In this document: one piece after another, positions 16,901 to 26,922 of the stretch
How the letters are laid out: every line of letters begins with the position of its first letter
Position numbering within the stretch: position 1 is the first letter of the stretch
Assembly (NCBI GenBank): GCA_021740385.1
Contig: JAIOZY010000031.1
Span: 1 to 58,142 of the forward strand
DNA from: Prolixibacteraceae bacterium
GTDB lineage: Bacteria > Bacteroidota > Bacteroidia > Bacteroidales > Prolixibacteraceae
DNA length: 58,142 nt
Direction of reading: 5' to 3'
Notes under the pieces: generated by a model
Seen by the model: the letters and a program-made list of their open reading frames with translations, nothing else
Databases searched by the model: none
What the model was told of the DNA's origin: nothing
Made by a program: the position numbers and the translations under genes

Positions 16901-19900
16901 TCACCGTAACAACCACGTGGGCCGGGTATTCACCATCGCTAAGCGAATACGTAAATTCGTCAATTCCTGAAAAACCATTTGCCGGGGAGTATACCAGTTC
17001 CATTCCTGATTGGGCTATTGCCCCGTTTTCCGATTCTGTTGGATGTTGCAGCGTGCCCGGGTCAATGGTATTGTCAACATCGCTTACCTGTGGCATGAAT
17101 TCGAACTGAACCGGGATTTCCCAGGGTGTTGATAATACCAACGGTGTGGCAACGGGCGGATCGTTCACCGGCAATATATCAATCAGCATCCAGGCATTGT
17201 CGCTAGTTACCGGCATACCTTTATCGCTAATTTCATACTGTAGGCTGTCCCTGCCTGTGAAATCTTTATCGGGGTAGTAGTAAATTACACCGTTAACGCT
17301 GTTCACATAAGCTTTCCCGAACGATGGGCTTTCCAGAATGGTCAGCGATGAATAATCGAAATTTCCTGCCCCGTCGTAGTCGGGGTCGTAGTCGTTTCTT
17401 ACAACATTGCAGGCAACGTAACCGTCTTCATAAACGATGGTATCGTCGTCAATGGCCGTTAAAGCATCGTTACGGCCCATGATTTCAACCACCAGCAGGG
17501 CTTCGGCAGTCAGCCCTTCGCCATCGGCCACGGTATAGGTAAAGCGTTCGGTAACGTACTGGTCGGGGCCGAGGCGGTCAATTTCCGGACGGTTGGGCGT
17601 GTACACGGCATTACCCGTAGTATCCCAGAACAGTTCGCCATTAGCGCCCGAAACAACCGGGTTGGCCGATCCCTGCATCAGGGCAATTTTCAAGGTATCG
17701 CGGTCGGGGTCGTGTACATTTTCAGGAACGATTAAACCGGGCAGCGGAAGCTGTTTCGAAAGATCGTCTTCGTTCAGCAGTAGTGTGTCGTTCCTGGCGA
17801 ACGGTGCATTGTTTATCCCGATGATGTTGATTGAAACGAGCGACGTATCGCTTGCATACCATTCATCTTCGATAATGTAACTGAACGAATCGACAGCCGT
17901 TTCGCCGGGGCGCAGTGCCACGGCCTGTGCCGAGTCGGGCGTGTAGGTAAAGCTGCCGTCATCGTTCCAGGTAAGCATCCCGTAATCGCCGACAATCACA
18001 TTGTCGGGCCGGTCGTCCACTTTAATCAGCGTCCTTACTTCCCCGTCAACATCGTAGTCGTTAAAGAGGATGTGTTCATCGGCTGCGGTAAGGCTTACCG
18101 ACTTCATGTCCTCGGTAAAATAAAAATCTTCAACAGCCACGGGCGGGTCGTTCACCCCGATGATCTCGATTACAAGTTCAGCAGTATCGGCCCCGCCAAA
18201 AATATCGGAGGCTACGTATGGGTAAACCGCGTATACCGTGTCTTCGTAGGCCAGCTTATCGGTTTCTTCCCGGTTAGTGAGGAAGGTATAGGTTCCGGTT
18301 GAATCCCAGCGGAGTTCGCCGTACATGGTTAGCGTGTCGGCATCGGATACAAAGAGGGTATCACCGTCAATGTCGCTGTCGTTCGAAAGCAGTCCGGTAC
18401 TCAGTTCTGCCAAACCCACAACGGTTTCGGTATCTTCGTCAATGCTCACCGAGTCGTTAACGGCAAAGGGGTTGTCGTTGTTGCCGGTGATGATAACAAT
18501 AACTGATGCGGTATCTAAACTGCCATCGGGATCGGTAATGATGTAATCGAACTGTTCGCTTACCGTTTCGCCGTAGCGCAGGGTGTCGTTTTCTTCGTTC
18601 AACATGTAAGTGAAGAAACCATCGCTTTGCCATTCAAGGTTTCCATACCGGGTTGGCATTTCGTTAAAGGTGCGGTTATTGAAAATGATGATCCAAAGGG
18701 AGTCGCCATCCACATCAATATCATTGTCCAGCAACCCGTCAATGCCGGGGGTGAGTGTTATTTGCCCATCGTCTTCCTCGATATTGATTGTATCGTTGGC
18801 CGCTATGGGTTTATCGTTGGTGCCGGTAATTTGTATCCACAGGGTGTCGGTGCCGGTTGCGCCTGCACGGTCTTCAATGGTGTAGGGGAAGAAGTCCCAC
18901 ACGGTTTCGCCGTTGTAAAGCGAATCGGTGGCCGCGGAATCCAACACATACGTGTATTCGCTTTGATCGTTCCAGGTAAGCGTGCCATATTTTCCAAACA
19001 CCAGATACGTGTCCCTTCCTTTTATCGATACCAGCGACAGGGAATCATTTATATCAATGTCCCAGTCGTTTTTCAGCAGGTGATTATTTTGTGCCACGCT
19101 TCCCGAAACGCTTTCGTCCGATTCGGTAAGGCTGTTGTCGTCCCGCACGGCAACCGGGGCATCGTTTTCGCCTTCAATGAAGATGAAGATGTAGGCCGAA
19201 GCCAGCGAGTCGTGGTCGTCGATAATGGTGTACAGGATGGAATCGGTAACGGTCAGGCCAAGGGGCAGGCTATCGAGGCCGTTGTTGCGGTAGTAGGTAA
19301 ATGCGCCGGTGCTGTCCCATTTCAGGGTGCAGTATTCCGACAGGGTACTGTCGTTGGGGCTTCCTTCTATCGTGTGCAGGATAAACGAATCCCCGTCCCT
19401 GTCGGAGTCGTTGAACAGCAACGATTCCTCCGGATTGTTAAATGCTTTTGCGAGGGTATCTTCCGAAATATATACCGAGTCGTTCAGGGCGGTTGGCGGG
19501 TCGTTTTCGCCAAAAACATTGATGATGAGCCAGGCCATGTCGGTTGAATCGTGTTCATCGCTGATTACGTAGCGGAACGAATCGACCACGGTCGCACCGG
19601 CAGCGAGGCTGTCGGTATTGGGGAAGAGGGTATACACAAAATTCCCGTTTGGGCTCCAGTCGAGGCGGCCAAATTCCCCGTCGATATGCCTGTTTGTTGT
19701 GTCGTTTATTGTATCAATACGAATCTCATCCCCGTCAATGTCCCAGTCTTCGGCCAGTATTCCTGTTTCACGGTTTGCCCTGATCAGTTGCCCCTGGTTT
19801 TCAAATATGGTATCGCGGTGGTTGTTGGCAAAGGGGGCGTCGTTTTGCCCGGTAATCATAACGTAAAGGTATGCTACCGATGTCTCGTCCGATTGCCGGT

Positions 19901-22900
19901 CGGATACCTGGTATTCAAAACGGTCGGTAAAGATTTCGCCTTCGGGGAACGGATCAACTGCTGCTGTGCGCGAGGTGTAGGTGTAGGCACCGGTTGAGTC
20001 CCATTCAAGTGTCCCATAATTACCGATGATTTCGCCATACGTTTCACCGTTTATTTGTACTACAATGGGATCCCAGTCTGGATCGCTGTCGTTTGCCAGC
20101 AATCCATCTTCTTTCGGCACGTAGGTTTTCTGCGTGTCTTCAAACACGTTAAGTGTATCGTCTTTTGCAAGGGGCAGGTCGTTTGCACCAACAATGCAAA
20201 TTTTCAGCCAGGCGGTGTCCGACAAAGCATTTTGGGGACGGTCGAGGACTATATATTGAAAATAGTCAAAAATGGTATCGTGTGCTTTTAGTTGGTTAAT
20301 AGAATCCAAGTCGGGATAGTAGGTGTACGAGCCGTCAATATTCCAGTCTAATTCGCCAACCAGCCCCTGTGCATTTTCATAACTTTGCCCGTTTATCTCA
20401 AGTATGCGCAGTTCATCACCATCTACATCGGTATCGTTTGTAAGTAACGCTTCCAGTTCGCCCACATTTATAGTCATCGAAACGGAATCTTCCGGGTAGA
20501 TAAGCAAATCATCACGGGCAACGGGTGGGTCGTTTATCGGGTTAATTATGATAGTGACTGTTGCCTGGTCACATGCCCCGTCATCGTCGCATAGGGTATA
20601 GGTGAAAGAAACTTCACCGTTAAAATTGAGATTGGGCTGGTACCTTAATGTGCCGTCCGGGTCAAGGGAAAGCATGCCGCTGGCATCGGCAGTGCCCCCA
20701 TTTTCAAGCTGAACGGTTAACGTTGTTGGCCCGTTATCAATGTCGTCATCGTTCGTCAGTACGGAAACGCCTTCCAGAACCGTGTCTTCATCAATGTAAA
20801 ATGTATCGTTTACGGCAACAGGCGCATCGTTAACAGCCTGTATGTTGATGTAAACGGTTGAATTGTTTTCTGCCCAGTGGGTGCCGTCCGAAAGGTTGTA
20901 CAGGAACTGGTCGGTTCCGTTCCAGTTGGCATCGGGAACAAAATTCAAGCGTGAAATCTGGCTGACATTTACAAGTTGTCCGGCAACAACCGGTTCAATG
21001 TTGAAACGCAATGTACCGTGTTCGGGCAGTGAAACAATTTCTATTTGCTGCAAGTCGTCATTGGCATCTTCGTCTTCGTAGGGGCCGGCCGGGAAACGGG
21101 TTGTAAATTCACGGTTTACAAAATACAGCACCTCATCCTCTGTTCCGGTAAGGGTCAGGTCGTGTGCCACCGGCGGGGTGTTTACATACACAAAGCGGAT
21201 GGTGTCGAATGAAGCATCCTGCCCGTCGGAGGCGCCCCATTCCACTTCAACTGTTCCGTTGTAACCTGCCGGGGGTGTATACCTTACATCGCTAAACGAA
21301 GTAAAGGAAATGTTGTTTGTGCCGGTAACTTCCCCGTTGTTAATGCGGAATATTCCGGGTGTACCCGGCGGTATGTTCAGGTAAAAGGTTGTGGCCTGAT
21401 CATGAGCATCGGCATCGGAATAGTGGCTTAGGAATTCTGCTTTGTCAATAACCTGTAACTCATCTTCGGGAAGGTTATTGCGGTTTATCGTTGTTACAAC
21501 GGGCGGTGCGTTCATATATCTCACGATGACATTGGCCGGTGATTCTCCCCAGTTGTAACCATCGTAAGCATTCCACAGGAATGTTTCGGTGCCTTCGTGG
21601 TAAGTATAGCCGTTGATAAACCTCACCCGGAATGTGCCGCTCTGCAGTTGGCCGCGTGAAAATTTTTGTCCGGCAACCACGGCTGATCCGTTAAACTCAA
21701 GCCGGATGTTCCCGGTGAGTATGGTAAGGATTTGCAAGGTGTCTAAATCGTATTCCCCCTCGGGAATGGTGGAGTTGGAGAGGTTGTTTCTGAAATCGTC
21801 AAAGGTGATAACCACTTCGGTGGTTTCGGGCACATCGAAAATAACATCGCTTAACGTTGGCGGGTCGGGCTCTTCCATTACCTCAATGTTTACGGTGGCC
21901 GGAAATGTTGACCAGCCCATGCCGTCGTTCGCGCTCCATTCAAACGATGTAAACCCATACCAATCGGTTGGGGGGGTAAATCGCAATGAACCAATTTGTC
22001 CCGCTGTAATTTCCAGACCTGCAGCGACGGGGTTTCCGGCAAAGCGTAAGGTGCCGTTGGCCGGAAGCGATTCAATCCGTATTTGTGTCAATGATTGTCC
22101 CGGGTCGTTGGGCTCATCAAAGTGTGCCCGAAACGAATCGGCATTGAAGGTGTAGGTCCGGTTCTGCCACATCCGTACTAAGAAATCCTCAATCAGCGGC
22201 GGGTTGTTCAGTACATCAAGCTGAATGGTGGTTTGGTCGGTACAGCCGTTATCGTTTTCAACCCAAAGTGTTATTGGGTTATTGGTTGAAATGTTTGCAA
22301 AAGTAATGTCATCAGGATCGGGTTCGCCGGAACTGCCCGGGTTTCCTCCGCCAAAAGTCCAGGCCCAATCCGTTATGGTGGTTCCAAAATCGGAAACCGA
22401 TGCATCGTCGTTAAAATCAACAGGGGCGCCCCGGTAAACAGGTTGCGGGCTGTAACCGGGGACGGCCTGAAGATTATTGATACGTACTGTGCGGTATGTA
22501 GTATCGCTGCAAAATTTATCATCGGTGGCAACGAGCATTACATCCAGCGCGTTGCCCTTTTGATCCTCGTTGTAAGCGTGGGTTGTATTTTGGTCTTCTG
22601 AATTTCCGCCATCCCTGAAATCCCAGTGCCAGTTTGTGACATCGCCGTTTGCCGAGGTCGACTGGTCGGTAAAGTCAACTTCCTGTCCGGCGCAAGCCAG
22701 GTCATCGTCAACATCGAAGCGGGCGCGCATGTTGGCCCGCCTGAAAATGGTAAGCTCATTTTCGTGTGTAACCGTATCGCTGCAGCCAATGCTGTTCGAA
22801 ACAATGAGCATGGGGCTGTAGGTGCCGGAGTTTGGATAGGCATACACGGGATTTTGTATATCGGACGAGTCGGAAAGTTCCTCTTCCGGATCGAAAAACC

Positions 22901-25900
22901 ATTTCCATTGGCTGGCGGGGTATACACTGTCGTTTTGGGTGCTCTCGTCTGTAAACTGAATTTCCACCCCCTGGCATATCGAGTCGTTATCGACCGAAAA
23001 TTCGGCGGTTGGTGCCAGACTGGAGTATATTTCGTTGTAATTGCCGTATGAATAATCGCCACATTCCCGACTGGTTAGTACTACGCCCGGCAGGGTTGCA
23101 CCCTGGTCGTTATAGGTGTAGCTTGTTGAAAATTCGGAGATGGTCGGTGTAATGGTGTCGTTGTGCCCGTCGCCGTTTCCAAAGTCCCACTTAATGTAAT
23201 CGACCTCCCTCATGTTCGAAACGGTAAATTCCACCTCGTTGGGAACGCAGCCCAGGGTAAGGTCGTACGACAACTCCCCGTAAGCACCTTTCACGTATAT
23301 GTAATTTGTTTTTTGTTCCGAAGCATAACAGCCGCCCCTGAATTCTACGGTTAGCCTTACGGTATAGTAGCCCGGCATAAAATATCGGTGGAGTGGGGCG
23401 CGTTCAGTCGACGTGCTGCCATCGCCAAAATTCCATGAGTAGCTGATCACCTCTGCTTCGTTGGCATCGGGTTCGAAAGAGGCTGTGGCCGGGGCACAGC
23501 CAATGTTGGTTGCTGCTGCCGAAAAACCGGCCGTGGCATTTACAACATGCAGGTTTGCAGTGTACTGCTTGGTGCACCCGTTGGGCGAAACCATGGTCAG
23601 TACCGGGTTGTACATCGCCCCTGTGGGGTATACATGCGTAACAGGATTAAGGTTTGTTGTAGTCAGGTCGGTACTGCCGTCGCCGTCAAAATCCCAGCGG
23701 AATTGTGTGAATTCCCCCTCCGAAATATTGGTGAAGGTTACTGCTGCCCCACTGCAAACCAGCGTATCTTCCAGTTCAAAGGCCGGGGTATAGGGCAGTA
23801 TGTCGATGTAATCTTCTTTTTCGAGAGTGGCGCTGCAACCGAACTCATCGGTAACGGTAAGGCTTACCGAAAAAGTGGTGTCGCGGGTATAGGTATGGAA
23901 AGGGTCTTCGTCGGTGCTTGTGCTGCCATCACCAAAATTCCATGAATAATCATCTTCTGCCGGGTCAGCCGGGTCGTTAGCGCCTTTGGTCGATTCATTG
24001 ATAAACTGTACTTCGCTGTTGATGCACACGATGGAAGGGTCAACCGAGAAATCAACAATCGGCCCGCTAACCTGGATAAACCCGTTTTCGGTAACATGGT
24101 AATCGCAACTGTTGTCGTTGCTGCGTAAATATAAGCTTACTGAGTAGGTTCCCGGGGTGTCGTAGGTATAAGTGGGATTGGCTCCTTTTATTGAATCGAT
24201 TGATCCATCGCCGTCAAAATCCCAGTCGTACGACGATACCACGTAGTTGCCGGAGAGGTGGTTGGTGAGGGTTTGCGAGAAATTTACTTCGAGCGGGGCG
24301 CAGCCTTCTACTGCACTGGCCTGTATCATGCCCGGTGTGGAATCGTCGAACGAATAAATGCTGATGGTTTCGCTGTAGCTATGTGAGCATCCGCTGGTTG
24401 GGTTGGTTACGGTCAGGGAAACGGTGTAGTCGCCTGTGCCTCCGTAAGTATGGTCTGGCTCAAATTCATTGCTTGTATTGCCATCGCCAAAGCTCCATGC
24501 AAAAGTTGTGGCCGGATCGGCATACTGCGACCTGTTATTGAATGAAACATTGTATGGCGGGTTTTCACAAAAGGTATTCTGCGAAGGTTCGAAAAAGGCT
24601 TTGGGCCCGGCTATTTCAATATCGCTAATCCAGGCAATATCCGAAGCGCACCCGTTGTTGATGGCCACCACGCCAATATCGAAATGACCGGTATCTTCGA
24701 AAAAGTATTCAAATTCATACGGCGAAGCACCCGGACTGTCTTCGTAAATGGTTTCATAGGGTGTGATAAACCGCAGTGAATCGGTTCCGGGGGAGTATGC
24801 TGTATTGATGGTTATGCCCGTTGAAAAACATGTATTTGCCTGATCGAGTACGGGGGTAACCGTTGGTGAATTGGCCAGGCTTACGGCATTGGGAAGGGTT
24901 CTTTGGTAGGTGCATCCATTGGTCGTTACAATGGTTAAGGTTACGGTATAGTTGCCTTCGTTTGAATAAGAATGGCTTGTTGTTGCCCCGGAGCCATTGG
25001 GCGTACCATCGCCAAAATTCCAGGTAAAGGTTTCTGGTGTATCGTTCGGAAAATTGTAATCGGCTGTGAAATGGGTGGGGCCGGCCGGCAGGCAGCCCAG
25101 GGTTGCACCTGTTACATCGAAGCCAATGGTGGGCGCTGTCAGGCTGATGGTTTTCATTACCGAAGCGGTGCATCCTTCATGAACGGTTGCGGTTAACCTG
25201 ATTTTGTGGTTTCCGGCATCGGGAAAATTCCGTGTAAAGCTTGAACTTGTTGAGAGCTGAACCCAGTTGCCGGTGGTTTGCTCCCATTCCCAAAGCCAGT
25301 TAGTAATTGGCTCTCCGAGCGCCGATCCGCTTTCATCGATAAACTGTACCTGGAAGCCGTTGTGGCAGTTTGGGGTAACGATGTATGAATAATCGGCGGT
25401 AACCGCTTCAATACCGGCTGTGTGAATGATTTCTTCCGTGCAACCATCGTTGAATGTTGCCGTGAGGGTTACGGGTTTGTTTCCGGCCGCGCTAAAAACC
25501 CACGAGGGATGGGCATTGGTGGCATCGGTAAGTCCATCGTTGTTGAAGTCCCATGCGTAACTTGCAATGGTAGATGAGGCTGTTGAGGTAAAGCGGGTTG
25601 TGTCACCAAGGCAGGTTGTCCCGGGAGAAATGGTGAAATTAGCCGAGTTGTCGTTATTGAATTTCACGGTATCGCTGAACAGTTCCGAAATGCAGCCCCA
25701 TTCCGAAGTATCCCTCAGGGAAACCACGTATGAGCCGAAACCTTCGCCGGTAAAATCATAGCTAAAATCTTTATCGATCCCCTGGAGAATGCCATCAACA
25801 TACCAGGCATACCCGGTAATTTCGCTTCCATCAATGGTTGAGGTGTTGGTGAAATGTGTCAGCGAGGGGGCGCAGTTGTCGGTTTTTTGGTAGGTAAACG

Positions 25901-26834
25901 AAGCATCGGGCCGGTCGAACACTTCAAACAGGTCGTATTCGGTTTTCGAAGCAGCACAGCCGTTTGCATCGGTTACAACAAGTGTGGCATTGTACGATCC
26001 GCCTTCAATATCTGAAACGTTGCTTGTTTTTGATCCGGTTATGGCTGCCTGTTTGCCGTTTAAATACCATTCGTAATATTTTTCGCTTCCGCCGGATATT
26101 CCACCAACCGGGTAATCGTTGTAAAGGAATGGCGATACGTTCACCGGCGATCCGGTTGAGGTAAGGGTCAGTTCGTGGGGCTCGCAGCCGGGCAGCAGGT
26201 TTTTATCCATGGCGGGCTGGGGTTTGGGATAAACCGAAATGGTTTGCGAAAACGAATCTTCATCGGGTTCACCCTCGTTGATGGTGAGTGTAACGGTGTA
26301 GGTTCCCGGTTCATCGTAAAGGGTATTGGTGGGGTTGCGCAGGGTAGAGGTGTTGCTGTTTCCGAGGTCCCAGTCGTAACTGGCAGCCCCGTTCGATTTG
26401 TTTGTAAAATCAACCATCAGTGAGTTGCAGCCCTGCTGTACATCCATGGTAAAGGCGGCATAGGTATCGGCCGGGTTGTGTACGTAAATTTTGAATGATT
26501 TTGATGCGGATGAACTGCCGTCGCTGGCAGTAACGTTTAATGTATATGTATTGGCAGTGGTGGGGGTTCCCGAGATGGTTTCACCGCTAATGGTGAGGCC
26601 GGGGACGCTCCCTGAAATGGTGATTGTCAGTTCGTCGTAGTCTTCGTCTTTAAAGGCATTGGCAGGAATGGTATACGAAAAAGCCTCCCCAACCTCGGCA
26701 TGTTGGTTGGGTATACCCTTGTCCATTACCGGAGGCAGGTTTTGAGAATAGGAAATAATCGGAAAAACAAGCAGGTTGAAAAATACAACCAGCCACCCGA
26801 TCCTACACCAGTTTAAACTCCCGCACAGTCTCAT
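13995..26834 (-). CDS. Giant PKD/cadherin-repeat surface adhesin with T9SS type B sorting domain
   Basis: A 4279-aa secreted protein with an uninterrupted 12.8-kb frame. Order: signal peptide (to about residue 31, ending ISYSQ); a He_PIG/cadherin-like Ig domain (33-120); some 14 PKD-type domains (about 120-1530) recognised by recurring WDFGDG and WNFGDGST motifs, usually followed by an aromatic-Y-x3-G-x-Y/F-T/S-V strand; then about 24 cadherin-like/VCBS-type repeats (1545-4185) opening with PVAxxD and containing LxNDxDxDGD. Ten of these (17.5-20.8 kb) keep a period of about 113 aa. The last 85 residues are a CHU_C domain (ISPNGDGKNDVL to GFIYLLW), the type B signal for the T9SS. The many DxDxD motifs suggest Ca2+ rigidification. 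Likely roles are adhesion or gliding; the ligand is unknown. Confidence 0.95.
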   Translation of the reverse strand: MRLCGSLNWCRIGWLVVFFNLLVFPIISYSQNLPPVMDKGIPNQHAEVGEAFSYTIPANAFKDEDYDELTITISGSVPGLTISGETISGTPTTANTYTLNVTASDGSSSASKSFKIYVHNPADTYAAFTMDVQQGCNSLMVDFTNKSNGAASYDWDLGNSNTSTLRNPTNTLYDEPGTYTVTLTINEGEPDEDSFSQTISVYPKPQPAMDKNLLPGCEPHELTLTSTGSPVNVSPFLYNDYPVGGISGGSEKYYEWYLNGKQAAITGSKTSNVSDIEGGSYNATLVVTDANGCAASKTEYDLFEVFDRPDASFTYQKTDNCAPSLTHFTNTSTIDGSEITGYAWYVDGILQGIDKDFSYDFTGEGFGSYVVSLRDTSEWGCISELFSDTVKFNNDNSANFTISPGTTCLGDTTRFTSTASSTIASYAWDFNNDGLTDATNAHPSWVFSAAGNKPVTLTATFNDGCTEEIIHTAGIEAVTADYSYIVTPNCHNGFQVQFIDESGSALGEPITNWLWEWEQTTGNWVQLSTSSSFTRNFPDAGNHKIRLTATVHEGCTASVMKTISLTAPTIGFDVTGATLGCLPAGPTHFTADYNFPNDTPETFTWNFGDGTPNGSGATTSHSYSNEGNYTVTLTIVTTNGCTYQRTLPNAVSLANSPTVTPVLDQANTCFSTGITINTAYSPGTDSLRFITPYETIYEDSPGASPYEFEYFFEDTGHFDIGVVAINNGCASDIAWISDIEIAGPKAFFEPSQNTFCENPPYNVSFNNRSQYADPATTFAWSFGDGNTSNEFEPDHTYGGTGDYTVSLTVTNPTSGCSHSYSETISIYSFDDSTPGMIQASAVEGCAPLEVNFSQTLTNHLSGNYVVSSYDWDFDGDGSIDSIKGANPTYTYDTPGTYSVSLYLRSNDNSCDYHVTENGFIQVSGPIVDFSVDPSIVCINSEVQFINESTKGANDPADPAEDDYSWNFGDGSTSTDEDPFHTYTRDTTFSVSLTVTDEFGCSATLEKEDYIDILPYTPAFELEDTLVCSGAAVTFTNISEGEFTQFRWDFDGDGSTDLTTTNLNPVTHVYPTGAMYNPVLTMVSPNGCTKQYTANLHVVNATAGFSAAATNIGCAPATASFEPDANEAEVISYSWNFGDGSTSTERAPLHRYFMPGYYTVRLTVEFRGGCYASEQKTNYIYVKGAYGELSYDLTLGCVPNEVEFTVSNMREVDYIKWDFGNGDGHNDTITPTISEFSTSYTYNDQGATLPGVVLTSRECGDYSYGNYNEIYSSLAPTAEFSVDNDSICQGVEIQFTDESTQNDSVYPASQWKWFFDPEEELSDSSDIQNPVYAYPNSGTYSPMLIVSNSIGCSDTVTHENELTIFRRANMRARFDVDDDLACAGQEVDFTDQSTSANGDVTNWHWDFRDGGNSEDQNTTHAYNEDQKGNALDVMLVATDDKFCSDTTYRTVRINNLQAVPGYSPQPVYRGAPVDFNDDASVSDFGTTITDWAWTFGGGNPGSSGEPDPDDITFANISTNNPITLWVENDNGCTDQTTIQLDVLNNPPLIEDFLVRMWQNRTYTFNADSFRAHFDEPNDPGQSLTQIRIESLPANGTLRFAGNPVAAGLEITAGQIGSLRFTPPTDWYGFTSFEWSANDGMGWSTFPATVNIEVMEEPDPPTLSDVIFDVPETTEVVITFDDFRNNLSNSTIPEGEYDLDTLQILTILTGNIRLEFNGSAVVAGQKFSRGQLQSGTFRVRFINGYTYHEGTETFLWNAYDGYNWGESPANVIVRYMNAPPVVTTINRNNLPEDELQVIDKAEFLSHYSDADAHDQATTFYLNIPPGTPGIFRINNGEVTGTNNISFTSFSDVRYTPPAGYNGTVEVEWGASDGQDASFDTIRFVYVNTPPVAHDLTLTGTEDEVLYFVNREFTTRFPAGPYEDEDANDDLQQIEIVSLPEHGTLRFNIEPVVAGQLVNVSQISRLNFVPDANWNGTDQFLYNLSDGTHWAENNSTVYINIQAVNDAPVAVNDTFYIDEDTVLEGVSVLTNDDDIDNGPTTLTVQLENGGTADASGMLSLDPDGTLRYQPNLNFNGEVSFTYTLCDDDGACDQATVTIIINPINDPPVARDDLLIYPEDSVSMTINVGELEALLTNDTDVDGDELRILEINGQSYENAQGLVGELDWNIDGSYTYYPDLDSINQLKAHDTIFDYFQYIVLDRPQNALSDTAWLKICIVGANDLPLAKDDTLNVFEDTQKTYVPKEDGLLANDSDPDWDPIVVQINGETYGEIIGNYGTLEWDSTGAYTYTSRTAAVDPFPEGEIFTDRFEYQVSDRQSDETSVAYLYVMITGQNDAPFANNHRDTIFENQGQLIRANRETGILAEDWDIDGDEIRIDTINDTTNRHIDGEFGRLDWSPNGNFVYTLFPNTDSLAAGATVVDSFRYVISDEHDSTDMAWLIINVFGENDPPTALNDSVYISEDTLAKAFNNPEESLLFNDSDRDGDSFILHTIEGSPNDSTLSEYCTLKWDSTGAFTYYRNNGLDSLPLGLTVTDSILYTIIDDHDSLASAYIFIFIEGENDAPVAVRDDNSLTESDESVSGSVAQNNHLLKNDWDIDINDSLSLVSIKGRDTYLVFGKYGTLTWNDQSEYTYVLDSAATDSLYNGETVWDFFPYTIEDRAGATGTDTLWIQITGTNDKPIAANDTINIEEDDGQITLTPGIDGLLDNDIDVDGDSLWIIIFNNRTFNEMPTRYGNLEWQSDGFFTYMLNEENDTLRYGETVSEQFDYIITDPDGSLDTASVIVIITGNNDNPFAVNDSVSIDEDTETVVGLAELSTGLLSNDSDIDGDTLFVSDADTLTMYGELRWDSTGTYTFLTNREETDKLAYEDTVYAVYPYVASDIFGGADTAELVIEIIGVNDPPVAVEDFYFTEDMKSVSLTAADEHILFNDYDVDGEVRTLIKVDDRPDNVIVGDYGMLTWNDDGSFTYTPDSAQAVALRPGETAVDSFSYIIEDEWYASDTSLVSINIIGINNAPFARNDTLLLNEDDLSKQLPLPGLIVPENVHDPDRDTLKIALMQGSANPVVSGANGELFWDTTGNAVYTPNRPEIDRLGPDQYVTERFTYTVADGEGLTAEALLVVEIMGRNDALTAIDDDTIVYEDGYVACNVVRNDYDPDYDGAGNFDYSSLTILESPSFGKAYVNSVNGVIYYYPDKDFTGRDSLQYEISDKGMPVTSDNAWMLIDILPVNDPPVATPLVLSTPWEIPVQFEFMPQVSDVDNTIDPGTLQHPTESENGAIAQSGMELVYSPANGFSGIDEFTYSLSDGEYPAHVVVTVIVRDTLSDFHAQNDTVTTPEETAVDIDILFNDTDGSEAPDPRTVELKVHPVNGTATYDYYKQTIRYEPEDDFNGTDSLEYIVSSGLGAWDYAWVFINVTSVNDEMMVIDDLAKTFAGQPVIIDVLKNDYDDDNGIDIATLAVYEFDLPEHGTAELINGKIRYMPEAGFIGTDQFTYEVCDLDEVEQSCGEATVTVIVKPLGSEFVAMNDYYETKEDSTFVLDPHPTGNDNNPDEGIETDLTSFEILSGPQHGVTSLSSGLDVTYYPDRDYNGPDWMRYTVSDTEGNSDVAEINIWVEPVNDPPVANDDSYLISENAFRRLYILKNDYDVDGELDWQTLDISGEGPQIGDVEIDQNTGTLRYKPFVNEGEESFNYTICDNEGECTTAAVNITVELDTAIYMQQNMYEDTPDTLDIKAALAQYNFFFDVDTIAEKMAPELGTYEFIENNTLLVFTPHPDINGHDRYRLDLCSDAGQCASLNVSVYIIPVNDAPVAVNDTVTWIDETNPLEIHYDSILQNDYDVDNDPLLLTGEAVDNGQSLNIAFNETDSLITVSADTILWCDNYFTYEIKDPDGLSDTGRVYIMPVLTGIEALDDTVSVDENSSENLLDVLANDLFKDNQRCTIDSIIVLTAPEHGEAVGTSDNYVDYVPYPHYYGPDSLEYEIIDIWGQTASAWAFIDVIQRNMPPVANDDDTLLVEFGGILALPVLDNDYDPDTIDDPNAYIDIARTYLVPGSGPEYGTVEFNPETGEFIYHHFFETCSDDEFQYTIFDNEGDSATATVTINLPDEAPMFPVADTVHTYPGIPVDIYPLANDSGYYMPYIIDYTNPYEGYVSMFGDTMYTYYPNTDYMGRDSMTYTLVTPCGNTGSAYIFILTEELKVPEIISPNGDGKNDVLIIDGIHYFPGNMLQIFNRLGHVVYEQRDYNNDWGGYSNRGALFGDKPLPAGTYYYTLIYNEGKNRQAGFIYLLW

Positions 26835-26852
26835 TATATTTTCTCTTTTTCA

Positions 26853-26887
26853 GGGCAAACCGTAATTCCGCAACGAACGGTTTTCCC
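26853..26887. promoter_or_regulatory. Hairpin in the leader of the giant adhesin gene
   Basis: An inverted repeat GGGCAAACCG (26853-26862) pairs with CGGTTTTCCC (26878-26887), with one C-T mismatch and a 15-nt loop. It lies 19 nt upstream of the adhesin ATG, so on the minus strand it would be in the 5' leader. I do not recognise a known riboswitch in it. Confidence 0.4.
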
Positions 26888-26896
26888 GTGTTATAG

Positions 26897-26920
26897 AGCC
26901 GGTTACTACCCGGCTTTTTT
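26897..26920 (+). terminator. Plus-strand intrinsic terminator upstream of the adhesin gene
   Basis: AGCCGG and CCGGCT (26897-26902 and 26910-26915) form a perfect 6-bp stem with a 7-nt loop, followed by T6. Direction is plus. No plus-strand gene ends here, so either a short antisense transcript from 26.8 kb or a relic is implied. Confidence 0.6.
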
Positions 26921-26922
26921 GT

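Noticed and set aside
18627-19547. Plus-strand 306-aa open frame inside the giant adhesin gene
   Set aside because: It is a shadow of the adhesin's repeat codons on the opposite strand, with biased V/G/R composition and no domain match.
26853-26920. Known riboswitch such as c-di-GMP-I upstream of the adhesin
   Set aside because: GGGCAAACC on the plus strand is reminiscent, but the conserved core and second stem of that class are missing.
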